This document shows positions 1 to 9,118 of a stretch of DNA of 64,000 nt, in pieces; positions within the stretch are counted from its first letter, which is position 1; each line of letters opens with the position of its first letter. The notes below the pieces were generated by a model, which ran no database searches, was not told where the DNA came from, and saw only the letters and a list, made by a program, of their open reading frames with translations. A program made the translations under genes and the position numbers. The DNA comes from an uncultured Pelagibacteraceae bacterium (GTDB lineage Bacteria; Pseudomonadota; Alphaproteobacteria; Pelagibacterales; Pelagibacteraceae). The stretch covers positions 1 through 64,000 of the forward strand of contig CACHOG010000005.1 of NCBI GenBank assembly GCA_902581445.1, written 5' to 3'.

Positions 1-526
1 CATAAGTATTATTTATTAAAAAATTAGGTGATTTTATTCCTCCTCCTAAATAATTAAATAGCTCTTCTTGATATTCATTATTTTTAAAATTTTTCTCAAA
101 TTGGCTTGCAGTTAAATTATTTGATAGTAAAAATTTTTCATATTTTGTCCTAGAAAAATTCAGGTTTTCATCCAAAAAGTTGGAGTTTGTTCTAATTTTA
201 TTTGCTAAAATTTTGTCAGATATAATTAGATTTACCTCTTCTATTTCAAGTTCAATTAATTTACTTGATATTAAGCTGCTAAGAATTTCTTCTAGAATAT
301 TATCTTCTATTCGATCTTTTATTAAATTTTGATCAATATTTAATTTATTTATATGATCAATAAAATCTTCTGTAGATATATTTTGATTATTTATCTTGGC
401 TAAAGAATTTGTATTTCCACTTGTAAACACATCGCCCATACCCCAAAAGACAAAAGGTACTGCAACAATAAATAAGAATATTTTTGCAGTTATTGTTTTT
501 GAAAAATTTCTAATACTATTTAACAT
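1..526 (-). CDS. ppiD: PpiD/SurA-like periplasmic peptidyl-prolyl isomerase (partial, N-terminal part)
   Basis: This reading frame is missing from the ORF track because it runs off the left edge. I translated it from the ATG whose complement is at 524-526; about 175 codons are visible. The protein begins MLNSIRNFSKTITAKIF, followed by one hydrophobic segment (about residues 14-30, FLFIVAVPFVFWGMGD). This is the inner-membrane anchor typical of PpiD-like folding factors. A SurA N-terminal-type helical region follows, with a conserved-looking INNQNIST start and an ILEEILSSLISSKLIELE helix. The parvulin catalytic domain would lie outside the window. The role would be folding of exported proteins at the periplasmic face of the inner membrane. 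It diverges from tpiA, a neighbourhood common in alphaproteobacteria. The family call rests on architecture and context. Confidence 0.8.
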   Translation of the reverse strand, partial: MLNSIRNFSKTITAKIFLFIVAVPFVFWGMGDVFTSGNTNSLAKINNQNISTEDFIDHINKLNIDQNLIKDRIEDNILEEILSSLISSKLIELEIEEVNLIISDKILANKIRTNSNFLDENLNFSRTKYEKFLLSNNLTASQFEKNFKNNEYQEELFNYLGGGIKSPNFLINNTY

Positions 527-583
527 CTTTTTTTTTAAATTATTGAACTATAAACGACAAACCTATAGATTAAATAATTAAAT

Positions 584-1339
584 ATGACAAATAAATTAAG
601 ATATTTTGTTGCAAATTGGAAAATGTTTGGTCATTTAAAAAGTGTTAATTCATTAAATAAAGTTATAAATTTCAAGAAAAAAAATAAAAAAGCGAAAAAT
701 TTAAAAATCATTTATTGCCCTCCCTTTACATTAATATATCCATTTATACAAAAATTAAAAAAAACCGGTATTAAGACAGGAGCACAAAACTGTAACTTTG
801 GGTCAAACTATGGTCCACCAACTGGATCTATAAATGCAATGATGATTAAATCCTTAAACTGTGAATATGTAATTTTGGGTCATTCTGAAAATAGAGCAAA
901 AGGTGAAAATGACAATATTATTAACAAAAAAATAATTTCTGCACTTGAATCTAAACTAAAAATAATTTTTTGTATAGGTGAAACCTCAACACAAAAAAAG
1001 AGAAAATTAACTAAAAAAACTTTGCTAAGTCAGCTCAGCAAAGGTCTTAAAAAAGTAAAAAATAAAAAAAATATATTAATTGCATACGAACCAGTTTGGT
1101 CTATAGGTTCTGGTATAATTCCCAAAATAAAGGATTTAGAAAATATTTCTAATTACATAAAATTATTTTTAGCCAATAATATGAAATTTAAGAATCCAAA
1201 AGTTTTATATGGTGGATCTGTTAATCCAAAGAATATCTCTTTATTAAATAAAATTAAGAACCTGGACGGATTTTTAATAGGTGGCGCATCTCAAAATAGT
1301 GATAAATTTATTGATATAATAAAAAAAACGTTTAATTAA
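584..1339 (+). CDS. tpiA: Triosephosphate isomerase
   Basis: Interconverts dihydroxyacetone phosphate and glyceraldehyde 3-phosphate in cytosolic glycolysis and gluconeogenesis. At 251 residues it has the usual TIM length. The catalytic set is visible: the NWKM motif with Lys13, the electrophilic His100 in ILGHSENR, and the catalytic base Glu169 in AYEPVWSIGSG. The phosphate-binding GGSVNP and GGAS segments are near the C-terminus. The usual GHSERR reads GHSENR, a mild variation. The start is the only sensible ATG after the divergent ppiD-like gene. It is followed 5 nt later by secG, so the two are probably co-transcribed. Confidence 0.97.
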   Translation: MTNKLRYFVANWKMFGHLKSVNSLNKVINFKKKNKKAKNLKIIYCPPFTLIYPFIQKLKKTGIKTGAQNCNFGSNYGPPTGSINAMMIKSLNCEYVILGHSENRAKGENDNIINKKIISALESKLKIIFCIGETSTQKKRKLTKKTLLSQLSKGLKKVKNKKNILIAYEPVWSIGSGIIPKIKDLENISNYIKLFLANNMKFKNPKVLYGGSVNPKNISLLNKIKNLDGFLIGGASQNSDKFIDIIKKTFN

Positions 1340-1344
1340 CTTTC

Positions 1345-1647
1345 ATGGAAAATATTCTACTTATAGTAAATGTGGTTCTAGCTGTTTTATTGGTGATAAT
1401 CGTTTTGTTGCAAAAATCTGAGGGGGGAGCACTAGGAATCGGTGTTTCCCAAGAAAGTTTTATGTTTTCCCGAACAGCTGGTGACTTCTTTACTAAAGCG
1501 ACCGCAATAATTGCTACTTTATTTATTATTTGTAGTCTTTCTTTAACAATTATATCAAGAGGTGAATTAGAATCGGAAAGCTCTGTAATTGATAAAATAG
1601 AGGAAAATTCACAGGAAGCTCCAAAAATACCTGAAAATAACAATTAA
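1345..1647 (+). CDS. secG: Preprotein translocase subunit SecG
   Basis: Small membrane subunit of the SecYEG channel. The 100-residue protein has a first membrane helix (about residues 3-21), the family loop QKSEGGALGIG, and a second helix (about residues 50-69, ATAIIATLFIICSLSLTII), then a polar tail. It sits between tpiA and pyrG, the standard alphaproteobacterial position. The ORF at 1332-1643 on the opposite strand is its mirror and is not a gene. Confidence 0.95.
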   Translation: MENILLIVNVVLAVLLVIIVLLQKSEGGALGIGVSQESFMFSRTAGDFFTKATAIIATLFIICSLSLTIISRGELESESSVIDKIEENSQEAPKIPENNN

Positions 1648-1687
1648 GTATTTTCATTTTAAAAAAAATTCGCTATAACATAATTCC

Positions 1688-3301
1688 ATGGCGCGATATA
1701 TATTCGTTACTGGCGGCGTGGTATCATCTTTGGGAAAAGGTTTATCATCAGCATCATTAGCATATCTTCTTAAATCACAAGGTTACAAAGTAAGACTTCG
1801 TAAAATGGATCCATACTTAAATGTAGATCCGGGTACTATGAGTCCATTTCAGCATGGAGAAGTATTTGTTACGGATGATGGCGCAGAGACAGATTTAGAT
1901 CTTGGTCACTATGAACGATTTTCAAATATTTCAGCAAAAAAAACTGATAATATTACTACTGGTAAAATTTACAGTGACATAATTAAAAAAGAAAGAACAG
2001 GGAAATATTTGGGAAAAACAGTTCAGGTAATACCCCACGTTACAGATAGAATTAAGGAATTTATTAAAGGCGATATTACTAATGAAGATTTTGTAATTTG
2101 TGAAATTGGTGGAACTGTTGGAGATATTGAGAGCTTGCCTTTTGTTGAAGCTATAAGACAATTTTCAAATGATGTAGGAAAAAAAAGAAGTTTGTTTATT
2201 CATTTAACTCTTGTACCGTTTTTAAAATCATCCGATGAAATCAAAACAAAACCAACTCAACATTCAGTAAAAGAACTTAGAAGTTTAGGTATACAGCCGG
2301 ACATAGTGATATGTAGGTCTCAAAAATCAATTCCATTAGATCAAAGAAAAAAAATATCTTTGTTTTGCAATGTTTCAATTGATAATGTTATTGAAACAGT
2401 TGATGTTAGAACAATTTATGAAGCACCAATAAGTTTTCATAAAGAAAAATTAAATAGGCAAGTTTTAAAATATTTTAAAATAAGACCAAAAAAGAATGCA
2501 AATTTAACACCTTGGAAAAGAATAACTAACACAGTTTTAAATTCAAAAAAGGTTGTAAATATAGCTATTATTGGTAAGTACGTTAATTTAAAAGATGCAT
2601 ATAAATCATTAGATGAAGCATTAATTCATGGTGGTATTTATAATAAAGTAAAAGTAAATTTATTAAGAATAGAGTCTGATAATTTCAAAGCAAAAGATGT
2701 CAAGAAATTACTAAAAAATGTCTCAGGTATTCTTATACCAGGAGGTTTTGGAAAAAGAGGAACAGAAGGAAAAATTGCTGCAATTAAATTTGCTAGAAAA
2801 AACAAAGTTCCTTTTTTTGGAATATGCTTTGGTATGCAAATGGCAGTAATTGAATTTGCTAGAAACAAACTAAATATTAAACAAGCTGGATCTACCGAAC
2901 TAGATAAGAAATGTTTTCCTGTTATTGGTCTTATGAATGAGTGGGACAAGGATGGCAAAATAATAAAAGGAACTAATAAAGAACTTGGTGGCACTATGAG
3001 ATTAGGGCTTTATAAAGCAAAATTACGACATAATTCGTTTGTAAAAAAAATATATAAATCAAATAGTATTAATGAAAGACATAGGCACAGATATGAGGTT
3101 AATAAATATTTGCAAAGTAAATTTGAAAGCAAGGGTATGATTTTTTCAGGTATGTCACAGAATAATAATTTACCTGAAATAATTGAATTAAAGAATCATC
3201 CATGGTTTATAGGTGTTCAATTTCATCCAGAATTTAAATCTAGACCTTTAAACCCTCATCCTCTATTCTCATCTTTTATAATGGCAGCAAAATCTAAATA
3301 A
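1688..3301 (+). CDS. pyrG: CTP synthase
   Basis: Makes CTP from UTP, ATP and glutamine. The 537-residue protein matches the family. An N-terminal amidoligase domain (about 1-267) begins MARYIFVTGGVVSSLGKG with the nucleotide-binding loop. The C-terminal class I glutamine amidotransferase domain has the nucleophile Cys380 in GICFGMQ and the His513/Glu515 pair in VQFHPEF. It ends one base into the start of kdsA (TAATG), indicating translational coupling. No unusual residues were noticed. Confidence 0.98.
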   Translation: MARYIFVTGGVVSSLGKGLSSASLAYLLKSQGYKVRLRKMDPYLNVDPGTMSPFQHGEVFVTDDGAETDLDLGHYERFSNISAKKTDNITTGKIYSDIIKKERTGKYLGKTVQVIPHVTDRIKEFIKGDITNEDFVICEIGGTVGDIESLPFVEAIRQFSNDVGKKRSLFIHLTLVPFLKSSDEIKTKPTQHSVKELRSLGIQPDIVICRSQKSIPLDQRKKISLFCNVSIDNVIETVDVRTIYEAPISFHKEKLNRQVLKYFKIRPKKNANLTPWKRITNTVLNSKKVVNIAIIGKYVNLKDAYKSLDEALIHGGIYNKVKVNLLRIESDNFKAKDVKKLLKNVSGILIPGGFGKRGTEGKIAAIKFARKNKVPFFGICFGMQMAVIEFARNKLNIKQAGSTELDKKCFPVIGLMNEWDKDGKIIKGTNKELGGTMRLGLYKAKLRHNSFVKKIYKSNSINERHRHRYEVNKYLQSKFESKGMIFSGMSQNNNLPEIIELKNHPWFIGVQFHPEFKSRPLNPHPLFSSFIMAAKSK

Positions 3302-4128
3302 TGGAAAGTAAAATAATTAATTGCAGCGGAATTAAAATATCTAATGACAAACCGTTGACATTAATTTCTGGTCCATGCCAATTGGAATCCGAGCAACATT
3401 CAATGGATATTGCTGGAAAAATAAAAGAAATAGCTAATAAATTTAGTATAGGTTTTATTTATAAAACTTCTTTTGATAAAGCAAATCGAACGAGTTTAAA
3501 GGGTAAAAGAGGTGCTGGATTAGAAAATTCTTTACCAGTTTTTGATAAAATTAAAAAAGATTTAAATATACCTATTCTAACAGATATTCATAATGAGCAG
3601 CAATGCCTGGCTGTATCAAATCATGTAGATATTTTGCAAATCCCAGCATTTCTTTGTAGACAAACTGACTTATTAATTGCTGCTGCAAAAACTAAAAAAA
3701 TTATAAATGTTAAAAAAGGTCAATTTTTAGCGCCATGGGATATGGAAAATGTAACAAAAAAAATTTCCGAGTCTGGAAATAATAATATTCTTGTGACTGA
3801 GAGAGGAGCAAGTTTTGGCTACAATACTCTTGTCTCAGATATGAGATCATTGCCAATAATGTCTAAGCTTGGATATCCTGTTATTTTTGATGCAACTCAT
3901 TCAGTCCAACAACCAGGAGGTATGGGTGATAAAAGTGGCGGTCAAAGAGAATTTGTAGAATATTTAGCCAGGGCAGCAGTTGCAGTAGGAGTAGCCGGTA
4001 TTTTTATTGAAACTCATCAAGATCCCGATAATGCACCTTCTGATGGTCCAAATATGTTACCGATCGATAAGTTAGAGCAACTTTTAAACCAATTATTTGA
4101 AATAGATAAGCTTGTAAAAAGTAAATGA
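3301..4128 (+). CDS. kdsA: 3-deoxy-8-phosphooctulonate synthase (KDO-8-P synthase)
   Basis: Condenses phosphoenolpyruvate with arabinose 5-phosphate to KDO-8-phosphate for the inner core of lipopolysaccharide. The 275 residues carry the family signatures LISGPCQLES near the N-terminus, YKTSFDKANRTS, and the C-terminal DATHSVQQPGG and IETHQDPDNAPSDGPNM segments. It overlaps pyrG by one base and eno by four (ATGA), so it sits in a tightly coupled operon. Its presence implies an LPS-type outer membrane with KDO. Confidence 0.97.
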   Translation: MESKIINCSGIKISNDKPLTLISGPCQLESEQHSMDIAGKIKEIANKFSIGFIYKTSFDKANRTSLKGKRGAGLENSLPVFDKIKKDLNIPILTDIHNEQQCLAVSNHVDILQIPAFLCRQTDLLIAAAKTKKIINVKKGQFLAPWDMENVTKKISESGNNNILVTERGASFGYNTLVSDMRSLPIMSKLGYPVIFDATHSVQQPGGMGDKSGGQREFVEYLARAAVAVGVAGIFIETHQDPDNAPSDGPNMLPIDKLEQLLNQLFEIDKLVKSK

Positions 4129-5378
4129 GCAAAATTACTAGAGTAAAAGCTAGACAGGTATTTGATAGCAGAGGCAATCCAACAATCGAGGCAGAAGTTT
4201 TCAGTAATGAAAAAAGTTCAAGTGCAATTTGTCCTTCTGGTGCATCAACTGGTTCTTACGAGGCACACGAGAAAAGAGACAAAAAAAATAAGAAATATCT
4301 CGGGAAAAGTGTTTTTGGTCCTATTAAATACATTAATACAAAAATATCAAAAAAATTATTAAATAAAAATGTTCATAATCAAGAACTTATTGACTCAATT
4401 TTAATTAATTTAGACGGCACTAAACATAAAACTAAAATTGGTGCAAATGCAATTTTAGCCGTATCAATGGCAGTCAAAAAACTCTCATCAAAAATAAAAA
4501 AAATACCTCTTTACAAAAATTTTATAATTAAAAAAAACTTTAAACTACCTTATCCAATGATGAATATTATTAATGGTGGTGTACATGCAAATAATAAATT
4601 AAGAATTCAAGAATTTATGATCCGTCCAGATGGAGCAAAAAATTTCTCGGAGGCTGTGAGAATGTGCTTTTTAGTTATACAGTGTTTAAAAAAAATTATT
4701 TCAGAAAAAGGAATGTCAATTTCTGTAGGAGACGAAGGGGGATTTGCACCAATGATATCAAGCAATGAAGAAGCATTAAAGCTAATTGTAAAATCAATAG
4801 AAAAAGCTGGCTTTAAAAATGGTAAACAAATATCAATTTGCTTAGATGTTGCTGCCAATGAATTATATAAAAATAAGAAATATTCAATTCATTCGAAAAA
4901 ATACGTAAATGTCGAGCAAACAATTAATAAATATCTTAAATTAATTAAAAAATTTAAAATTAAGTCTATAGAGGATCCTTTTTTTGAAAATGATTGGTTG
5001 GCATGGAGTAAATTTAACAAAGCTACAAAAAAAATACAAATCGTTGGTGACGATCTATATGTGACCAATTTGGAAAGACTGAAAAAAGGTTTTTTATTCG
5101 AGTCATCTAATTCAATTTTGATTAAACTCAATCAAATTGGGACAGTATCTGAAACACTAGATGTTATTAGATTTGCAAATAATATTGGATATAAGACTGT
5201 TATTTCACATAGATCAGGAGACAGCGAAGATACCTTCATCGCAGATCTTGCAGTAGGCACTAATTCAAATCAGATAAAAACAGGTTCTTTATCAAGATCT
5301 GAAAGAGTATCAAAATATAATCAATTAATAAGAATAGAGGAAAATTTGGGTTCTAATGCAAGGATGAATAATTTGTGA
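4125..5378 (+). CDS. eno: Enolase
   Basis: Converts 2-phosphoglycerate to phosphoenolpyruvate. The 417 residues are slightly shorter than the roughly 430 of many bacterial enolases. Recognisable segments are RQVFDSRGNPTIEAEV, the substrate-loop GASTGSYEAHE, SVGDEGGFAP, the metal ligand SIEDPFFENDW and VGDDLYVTN, the catalytic-lysine strand ILIKLNQIGTVSE, and SHRSGDSEDTFIADLAVG. It lies directly after kdsA (ATGA overlap) and overlaps the ftsB-like gene by 4 nt. Confidence 0.97.
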   Translation: MSKITRVKARQVFDSRGNPTIEAEVFSNEKSSSAICPSGASTGSYEAHEKRDKKNKKYLGKSVFGPIKYINTKISKKLLNKNVHNQELIDSILINLDGTKHKTKIGANAILAVSMAVKKLSSKIKKIPLYKNFIIKKNFKLPYPMMNIINGGVHANNKLRIQEFMIRPDGAKNFSEAVRMCFLVIQCLKKIISEKGMSISVGDEGGFAPMISSNEEALKLIVKSIEKAGFKNGKQISICLDVAANELYKNKKYSIHSKKYVNVEQTINKYLKLIKKFKIKSIEDPFFENDWLAWSKFNKATKKIQIVGDDLYVTNLERLKKGFLFESSNSILIKLNQIGTVSETLDVIRFANNIGYKTVISHRSGDSEDTFIADLAVGTNSNQIKTGSLSRSERVSKYNQLIRIEENLGSNARMNNL

Positions 5379-5683
5379 GTTTTTTATTAAAAATTAAAGA
5401 CAATCTAAAAATTATTATTTTAACAATTTTATTTTTATATATTTTAATTAACCTTTTTGGAGGTCAAAGAGGTCTATTTGCATATATTGAAAAAAAAGAA
5501 GCTTTAGAGAACCTGCAAATCAAGGAAAAAGAAATGGTTAAAAACATAAAAAATATTGAATTAAAAAATAGCCTTTTAAGTGAGAGGTTGGATTATGATT
5601 ACATCGATATGCTTATAAGAGACAAATTGATGCTTGGTAAAAAAAAGGAAACGACATATATAGTTGTAGATAATGAAGGTTAG
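5375..5683 (+). CDS. ftsB: Septum formation initiator / FtsB (DivIC) family protein
   Basis: A 102-residue bitopic protein with a GTG start overlapping the end of eno. It has one membrane helix (about residues 12-27, [16 protein letters not shown]), then an extracytoplasmic coiled coil rich in Lys/Glu (about residues 36-70, ending [14 protein letters not shown]). It closes with an [16 protein letters not shown] segment like the FtsB/DivIC pattern. These proteins bridge FtsL and FtsQ in the divisome. The position after eno matches alphaproteobacterial synteny. It overlaps lipA by 11 nt; in many alphaproteobacteria pdhABC-lpd genes stand at this junction and are absent here. Confidence 0.82.
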   Translation: MSFLLKIKDNLKIIILTILFLYILINLFGGQRGLFAYIEKKEALENLQIKEKEMVKNIKNIELKNSLLSERLDYDYIDMLIRDKLMLGKKKETTYIVVDNEG

Positions 5684-6620
5684 ACACCCAGAAAAAGTAA
5701 ATAAACCAGTTAATCCAATAAAGAGGAAACCAAATTGGATTAAATCTAAAATACTTAATAGTAAAGAATTTTTTAATACAAAGAGTCTAGTTAACAAAAG
5801 CAAATTAGTTACAGTTTGTCAGGAAGCGAATTGCCCAAATATAACTGAATGTTGGAGTAAAAGACACGCAACTTTTATGATAATGGGAGACACTTGCACA
5901 CGAGCATGTGCATTTTGCGACGTTAGTACTGGCAAACCGCAACCACTAGATCCTTTTGAGCCATACAAAATATCAAATGCTGTTAAAAAATTAAATTTAA
6001 ACCATGTAGTTATTACATCTGTCGATAGAGATGATTTGCCGGATGGAGGATCAAATCATTTTCATGATGTAATTCTAGCAACAAAAAAATTAAATCCAAA
6101 TACTTCGGTAGAGGTATTAACTCCAGATTTTCTTAGAAAAGGCGAGGCATACAAAAAAGTAATTGAAGCTAATCCAGACGTATTTAATCATAATATTGAA
6201 ACAGTACCGAGGCTATATAGACAAGTAAGACCAGGCGCCAAATATTTTGCATCGTTAGAACTTTTAAAAAAATCTAAAGAAATGAACAGAAATATATTTA
6301 CTAAGTCAGGAATTATGGTTGGTTTAGGTGAAGAAAAAGAGGAAATTATCCAAGTTATGAATGATTTAATTTCTGCTAATGTTGATTTTTTAACAATCGG
6401 TCAATATTTACAACCTTCATCAAAACATCATCCACTTAAGAAATATTACCATCCTAATGAATTTAAAGAATTTGGAGAGATTGCAAAGTCAAAAGGGTTT
6501 TTATTAGTATCATCAACACCTTTAACCAGATCATCTTATCATGCTGATGAAGATTTTAAGAAATTAAAAACTCAAAGATTTAATTTAAATGCCTCAAGCA
6601 TCAGTCAAAAGATTAATTGA
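5673..6620 (+). CDS. lipA: Lipoyl synthase
   Basis: Radical SAM enzyme that inserts two sulfurs into octanoyl-protein to form lipoyl cofactor on 2-oxoacid dehydrogenases and the glycine cleavage H protein. The 315 residues contain both cluster motifs: the auxiliary cluster cysteines C49, C54 and C60 ([12 protein letters not shown]) and the radical SAM cysteines C75, C79 and C82 (CTRACAFC). The C-terminal [10 protein letters not shown] supplies the serine ligand of the auxiliary cluster. It overlaps the upstream ftsB-like gene by 11 nt and the downstream RatA-like gene by 32 nt. Confidence 0.97.
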   Translation: MKVRHPEKVNKPVNPIKRKPNWIKSKILNSKEFFNTKSLVNKSKLVTVCQEANCPNITECWSKRHATFMIMGDTCTRACAFCDVSTGKPQPLDPFEPYKISNAVKKLNLNHVVITSVDRDDLPDGGSNHFHDVILATKKLNPNTSVEVLTPDFLRKGEAYKKVIEANPDVFNHNIETVPRLYRQVRPGAKYFASLELLKKSKEMNRNIFTKSGIMVGLGEEKEEIIQVMNDLISANVDFLTIGQYLQPSSKHHPLKKYYHPNEFKEFGEIAKSKGFLLVSSTPLTRSSYHADEDFKKLKTQRFNLNASSISQKIN

Positions 6621-7038
6621 AGTTGAAAAAAAAAATTTAATTGATTTGGTTTTAGATATAGAAAAATATCCAAGTTTTATTCCTTATTGTATAAATTCTA
6701 AAGTTTACAAACGTGAAGATAAGGGAGAAAACGTTTTTATTATTGCTGATTTAACAATTGGAAAGGGAATTTTTAAAGATACATATAAAAGTGATGTAAG
6801 ATACAATAAGAAGGATGACACAATATACGTAACTAATATTGAAGGTCCATTAAAGTATTTAAATAATAGATGGAATTTTAATCAAAAAAATAGCATGACC
6901 GAAGTTTCTTTCGAAGTTGATTTTGAGATTAAAAATAAATTTTTAAATATATTGATGACTAAATCATTTTCATATGGTTTGAATAAAATAGCAGATGCTT
7001 TTCAAAAAAGAGCAGAAGAATTATTCAAGAATACTTAA
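6589..7038 (+). CDS. RatA/COQ10-like START-domain protein
   Basis: A 149-residue protein of the polyketide cyclase/START superfamily, closest in pattern to COQ10 and RatA. The signature [11 protein letters not shown] (about residues 24-34) is typical, followed by alternating strands and a long C-terminal helix. Members bind hydrophobic ligands. Mitochondrial COQ10 supports ubiquinone function, while E. coli RatA was described as a ribosome-association toxin. In alphaproteobacteria next to lipA, a quinone-related role is more likely, but that is inference. The start MPQASVKR matches the usual family N-terminus, although it lies 32 nt inside lipA. It converges with, and overlaps by 18 nt, the pncC-like gene. 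Confidence 0.82.
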   Translation: MPQASVKRLIEVEKKNLIDLVLDIEKYPSFIPYCINSKVYKREDKGENVFIIADLTIGKGIFKDTYKSDVRYNKKDDTIYVTNIEGPLKYLNNRWNFNQKNSMTEVSFEVDFEIKNKFLNILMTKSFSYGLNKIADAFQKRAEELFKNT

Positions 7039-7494
7039 GACTAGTTTTAAAGCTTTATTTACAGAGGCTTTTTGAATTGAATTCCTTTTTTTATTTTTAA
7101 AGAAATATTTCTTAATAAGGATTTTATTTTTTTTTTTAAGACCTATATAAACTAATCCTACAGGCTTTTCTTTAGTCCCACCTTTTGGCCCTGCAATTCC
7201 AGTTATGGAAATAGAAATACTTGTTTTACTGATTTTATTTAAGTTTTTAACCATGGATAAACACGTTTCACGACTAACTGCACCATATGTTTGTATAATT
7301 TTTTTTTGAATTTTTAAAATTTCTATTTTTGCCTGATTTGAATACGTGACTACACCTAAATTAAAAACTTTAGAAGATCCACTTACAGAAGTAATTGAAC
7401 TTGCTAACATACCGCCTGTGCAAGACTCCGCAAAAGAAATATTCAATTTTTTTTTTGCTAATATTTTAACTATTTTTTGAGAAAGTGTTGTCAT
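7021..7494 (-). CDS. pncC: CinA C-terminal-domain protein / nicotinamide-nucleotide amidase
   Basis: Probably deamidates nicotinamide mononucleotide in NAD recycling. Only the CinA C-terminal amidohydrolase domain is present. Family motifs are FAESCTGGMLASSIT, VVTYSNQAKIEIL, GAVSRETC and SITGIAGPKGGTKEKPVGLVYI. The ORF track begins at 7548, but that extension (MCGTICCSGYG...) lies inside pgpA. I choose MTTLSQK at 7494, which gives 157 residues and a TGA/ATG overlap (ATGA) with pgpA. The shorter form matches stand-alone PncC proteins. Confidence 0.88.
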   Translation of the reverse strand: MTTLSQKIVKILAKKKLNISFAESCTGGMLASSITSVSGSSKVFNLGVVTYSNQAKIEILKIQKKIIQTYGAVSRETCLSMVKNLNKISKTSISISITGIAGPKGGTKEKPVGLVYIGLKKKNKILIKKYFFKNKKRNSIQKASVNKALKLVLSILE

Positions 7495-7985
7495 GATATA
7501 ATTACCATATATAAAACCATAACCGCTACAACATATAGTCCCGCACACACATCGTCCATGATAACACCAAAGCTATTTTTGAAATTTTTATCGTAATAAC
7601 TTACAGGGTAAGGTTTGGTAATATCGAAAATTCTGAATAGAACAAATATTATGAAATAAAATGTTAAAACGTTGCCTATATCTTTTGTTCCTTCATGTGC
7701 GACCTCATATAAACATATTGGGATTGATTGACCTATAAATTCATCAATTACAATTTCCTTGGGATCCTTATTAACTTTATCTTTAATGAATTGTTTTACT
7801 GAGTAAAGCGATATAAAAAATATCAATATTAAACCAATTAAAACCATATCAGGCCTAATATTTAAGAAATAAAATAAAAAAAATAGAAAGATAGTAGTTA
7901 CCAATGATGCAATACTGCCTGGTATTTTACTTATTTTGCCAATTCCAAATAACGTTACAAACAAAAAATTAAATTTATTATTCAT
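7491..7985 (-). CDS. pgpA: Phosphatidylglycerophosphatase A
   Basis: Dephosphorylates phosphatidylglycerophosphate to phosphatidylglycerol at the inner membrane. The PgpA family pattern is clear: an N-terminal TLFGIGKISKIPGSIASLV, the acidic motif DEFIGQSIPICLY, and a C-terminal DDVCAGLYVVAVM membrane helix. Several hydrophobic helices are present. The track starts at 8003 (MLQFHN). The internal ATG at 7985 (MNNKFNFL) overlaps the end of ispDF by only 8 nt and gives 164 residues, so I prefer it. The 3' end overlaps pncC by an ATGA. Confidence 0.9.
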   Translation of the reverse strand: MNNKFNFLFVTLFGIGKISKIPGSIASLVTTIFLFFLFYFLNIRPDMVLIGLILIFFISLYSVKQFIKDKVNKDPKEIVIDEFIGQSIPICLYEVAHEGTKDIGNVLTFYFIIFVLFRIFDITKPYPVSYYDKNFKNSFGVIMDDVCAGLYVVAVMVLYMVIIS

Positions 7986-9084
7986 ATTGTGAAATTGAAG
8001 CAATTACTTCACAAGCTATAGCTTTTTCTTTTCCTATTATTCCTAATTTTTCTGTAGTTTTGCCCTTTATATTTATTTTATTTTCTTTTATTTCACAAAT
8101 ATTTGAAATTTTTTCAATCATTTTGTTTTTAAATTTTGAAATTTTAGGTGTTTGGGTAATAATGTTTATATCTAGATTGTTTATGAAATAATTCTTCTCC
8201 TTAATTTCATCAATTACTTTTTTTAAGAGAATTGTTGATCTTATATTTTTAAATTTTTTACTTTTATCTGAAAATTTTTGTCCTATATCACCTTTTTTGC
8301 ACGCACCAAGAACTGCATCTGTAATTGCGTGCAAAACTGGATCACCGTCAGAGTGACCCAATGTTCCTAATGATGATTTAATTTTAAGACCACCTAAATA
8401 AAGTTTTCTTCCTTGAACAAGTCTATGTACATCAAATCCAATTCCAAAATATGTTGTTGGTTTTTTTAAATCGTCTTTGTAGGTTATTTTATTATTTTTT
8501 ATTTCACCTTTTATAAATTTAATTTTTAATTTATTATTTATAAATAGACTAGATTCATCTTGAACTTTTACTTTATTAATTTTTGCTAAATTAAATAAAT
8601 TTTTAAATTTGTAACCTTGAGGAGTCTGTACAATATATGTATTTTTTTTATTTAAATTATAAATAGATCTTTTAGAACTATATTTAATTGCATCGGTGGA
8701 GTTGATGTATGGAATTACCGCTATATTTTTTCTTAAATTGAATAAAATTCTTTTTACTAATTTTAATGTAAAATTTGGCCTTGCAGCATCATGAATTAAT
8801 AAATTTCTTACTTTAAATTTCTTAGCATAATTTATTGCAATTAAAGAAGAATCGCTTCTTTCTTTTCCTCCCTTTATAATTTTGATCTTAGAAAAATATT
8901 TCCTATTCACATAAGCTTTTTTGTTAGTCACTAAAATTATGTGCTTAAAAAGCTTGCTATTAATAATTTTGTCTAATGTATGCTCTAATACAGGTTTATT
9001 TTTGTAATTTGCAAATTGTTTTAAAATAATTGATTTAAACCTTTTGCTTTGTCCTGCAGCTAGTATTATAAAACAATTGTTCAT
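7978..9084 (-). CDS. ispDF: Bifunctional IspDF (MEP cytidylyltransferase / MEcPP synthase)
   Basis: Catalyses two steps of non-mevalonate isoprenoid synthesis. The first half (about residues 1-220) is IspD-like: AAGQSKRFKS nucleotide loop, IIKGGKERSDSS and LIHDAARPN. The second half (about 225-368) is IspF-like: GIGFDVHRLVQGRKLYLGG, LGHSDGDPVLHAITDAVLGA and the C-terminal KGKTTEKLGIIGKEKAIACE. Such fusions are characteristic of alphaproteobacteria. The N-terminal part looks divergent and lysine-rich, but the catalytic loops are kept. It heads the minus-strand set ispDF-pgpA-pncC and diverges from ntrY. Confidence 0.95.
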   Translation of the reverse strand: MNNCFIILAAGQSKRFKSIILKQFANYKNKPVLEHTLDKIINSKLFKHIILVTNKKAYVNRKYFSKIKIIKGGKERSDSSLIAINYAKKFKVRNLLIHDAARPNFTLKLVKRILFNLRKNIAVIPYINSTDAIKYSSKRSIYNLNKKNTYIVQTPQGYKFKNLFNLAKINKVKVQDESSLFINNKLKIKFIKGEIKNNKITYKDDLKKPTTYFGIGFDVHRLVQGRKLYLGGLKIKSSLGTLGHSDGDPVLHAITDAVLGACKKGDIGQKFSDKSKKFKNIRSTILLKKVIDEIKEKNYFINNLDINIITQTPKISKFKNKMIEKISNICEIKENKINIKGKTTEKLGIIGKEKAIACEVIASISQYE

Positions 9085-9118
9085 GTCTATATATATAAAA
9101 TAATGAAATTATTACACA

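Noticed and set aside
396-581. 61-residue plus-strand ORF at the window start
   Set aside because: Antisense to the ppiD-like gene, whose minus-strand translation gives a coherent membrane anchor and SurA-like sequence.
1332-1643. 103-residue minus-strand ORF
   Set aside because: Mirror of secG; the plus-strand product matches SecG clearly.
7495-7548. N-terminal extension of pncC in the ORF track
   Set aside because: Lies inside pgpA and does not match the family N-terminus; the ATG at 7494 makes a normal ATGA overlap.
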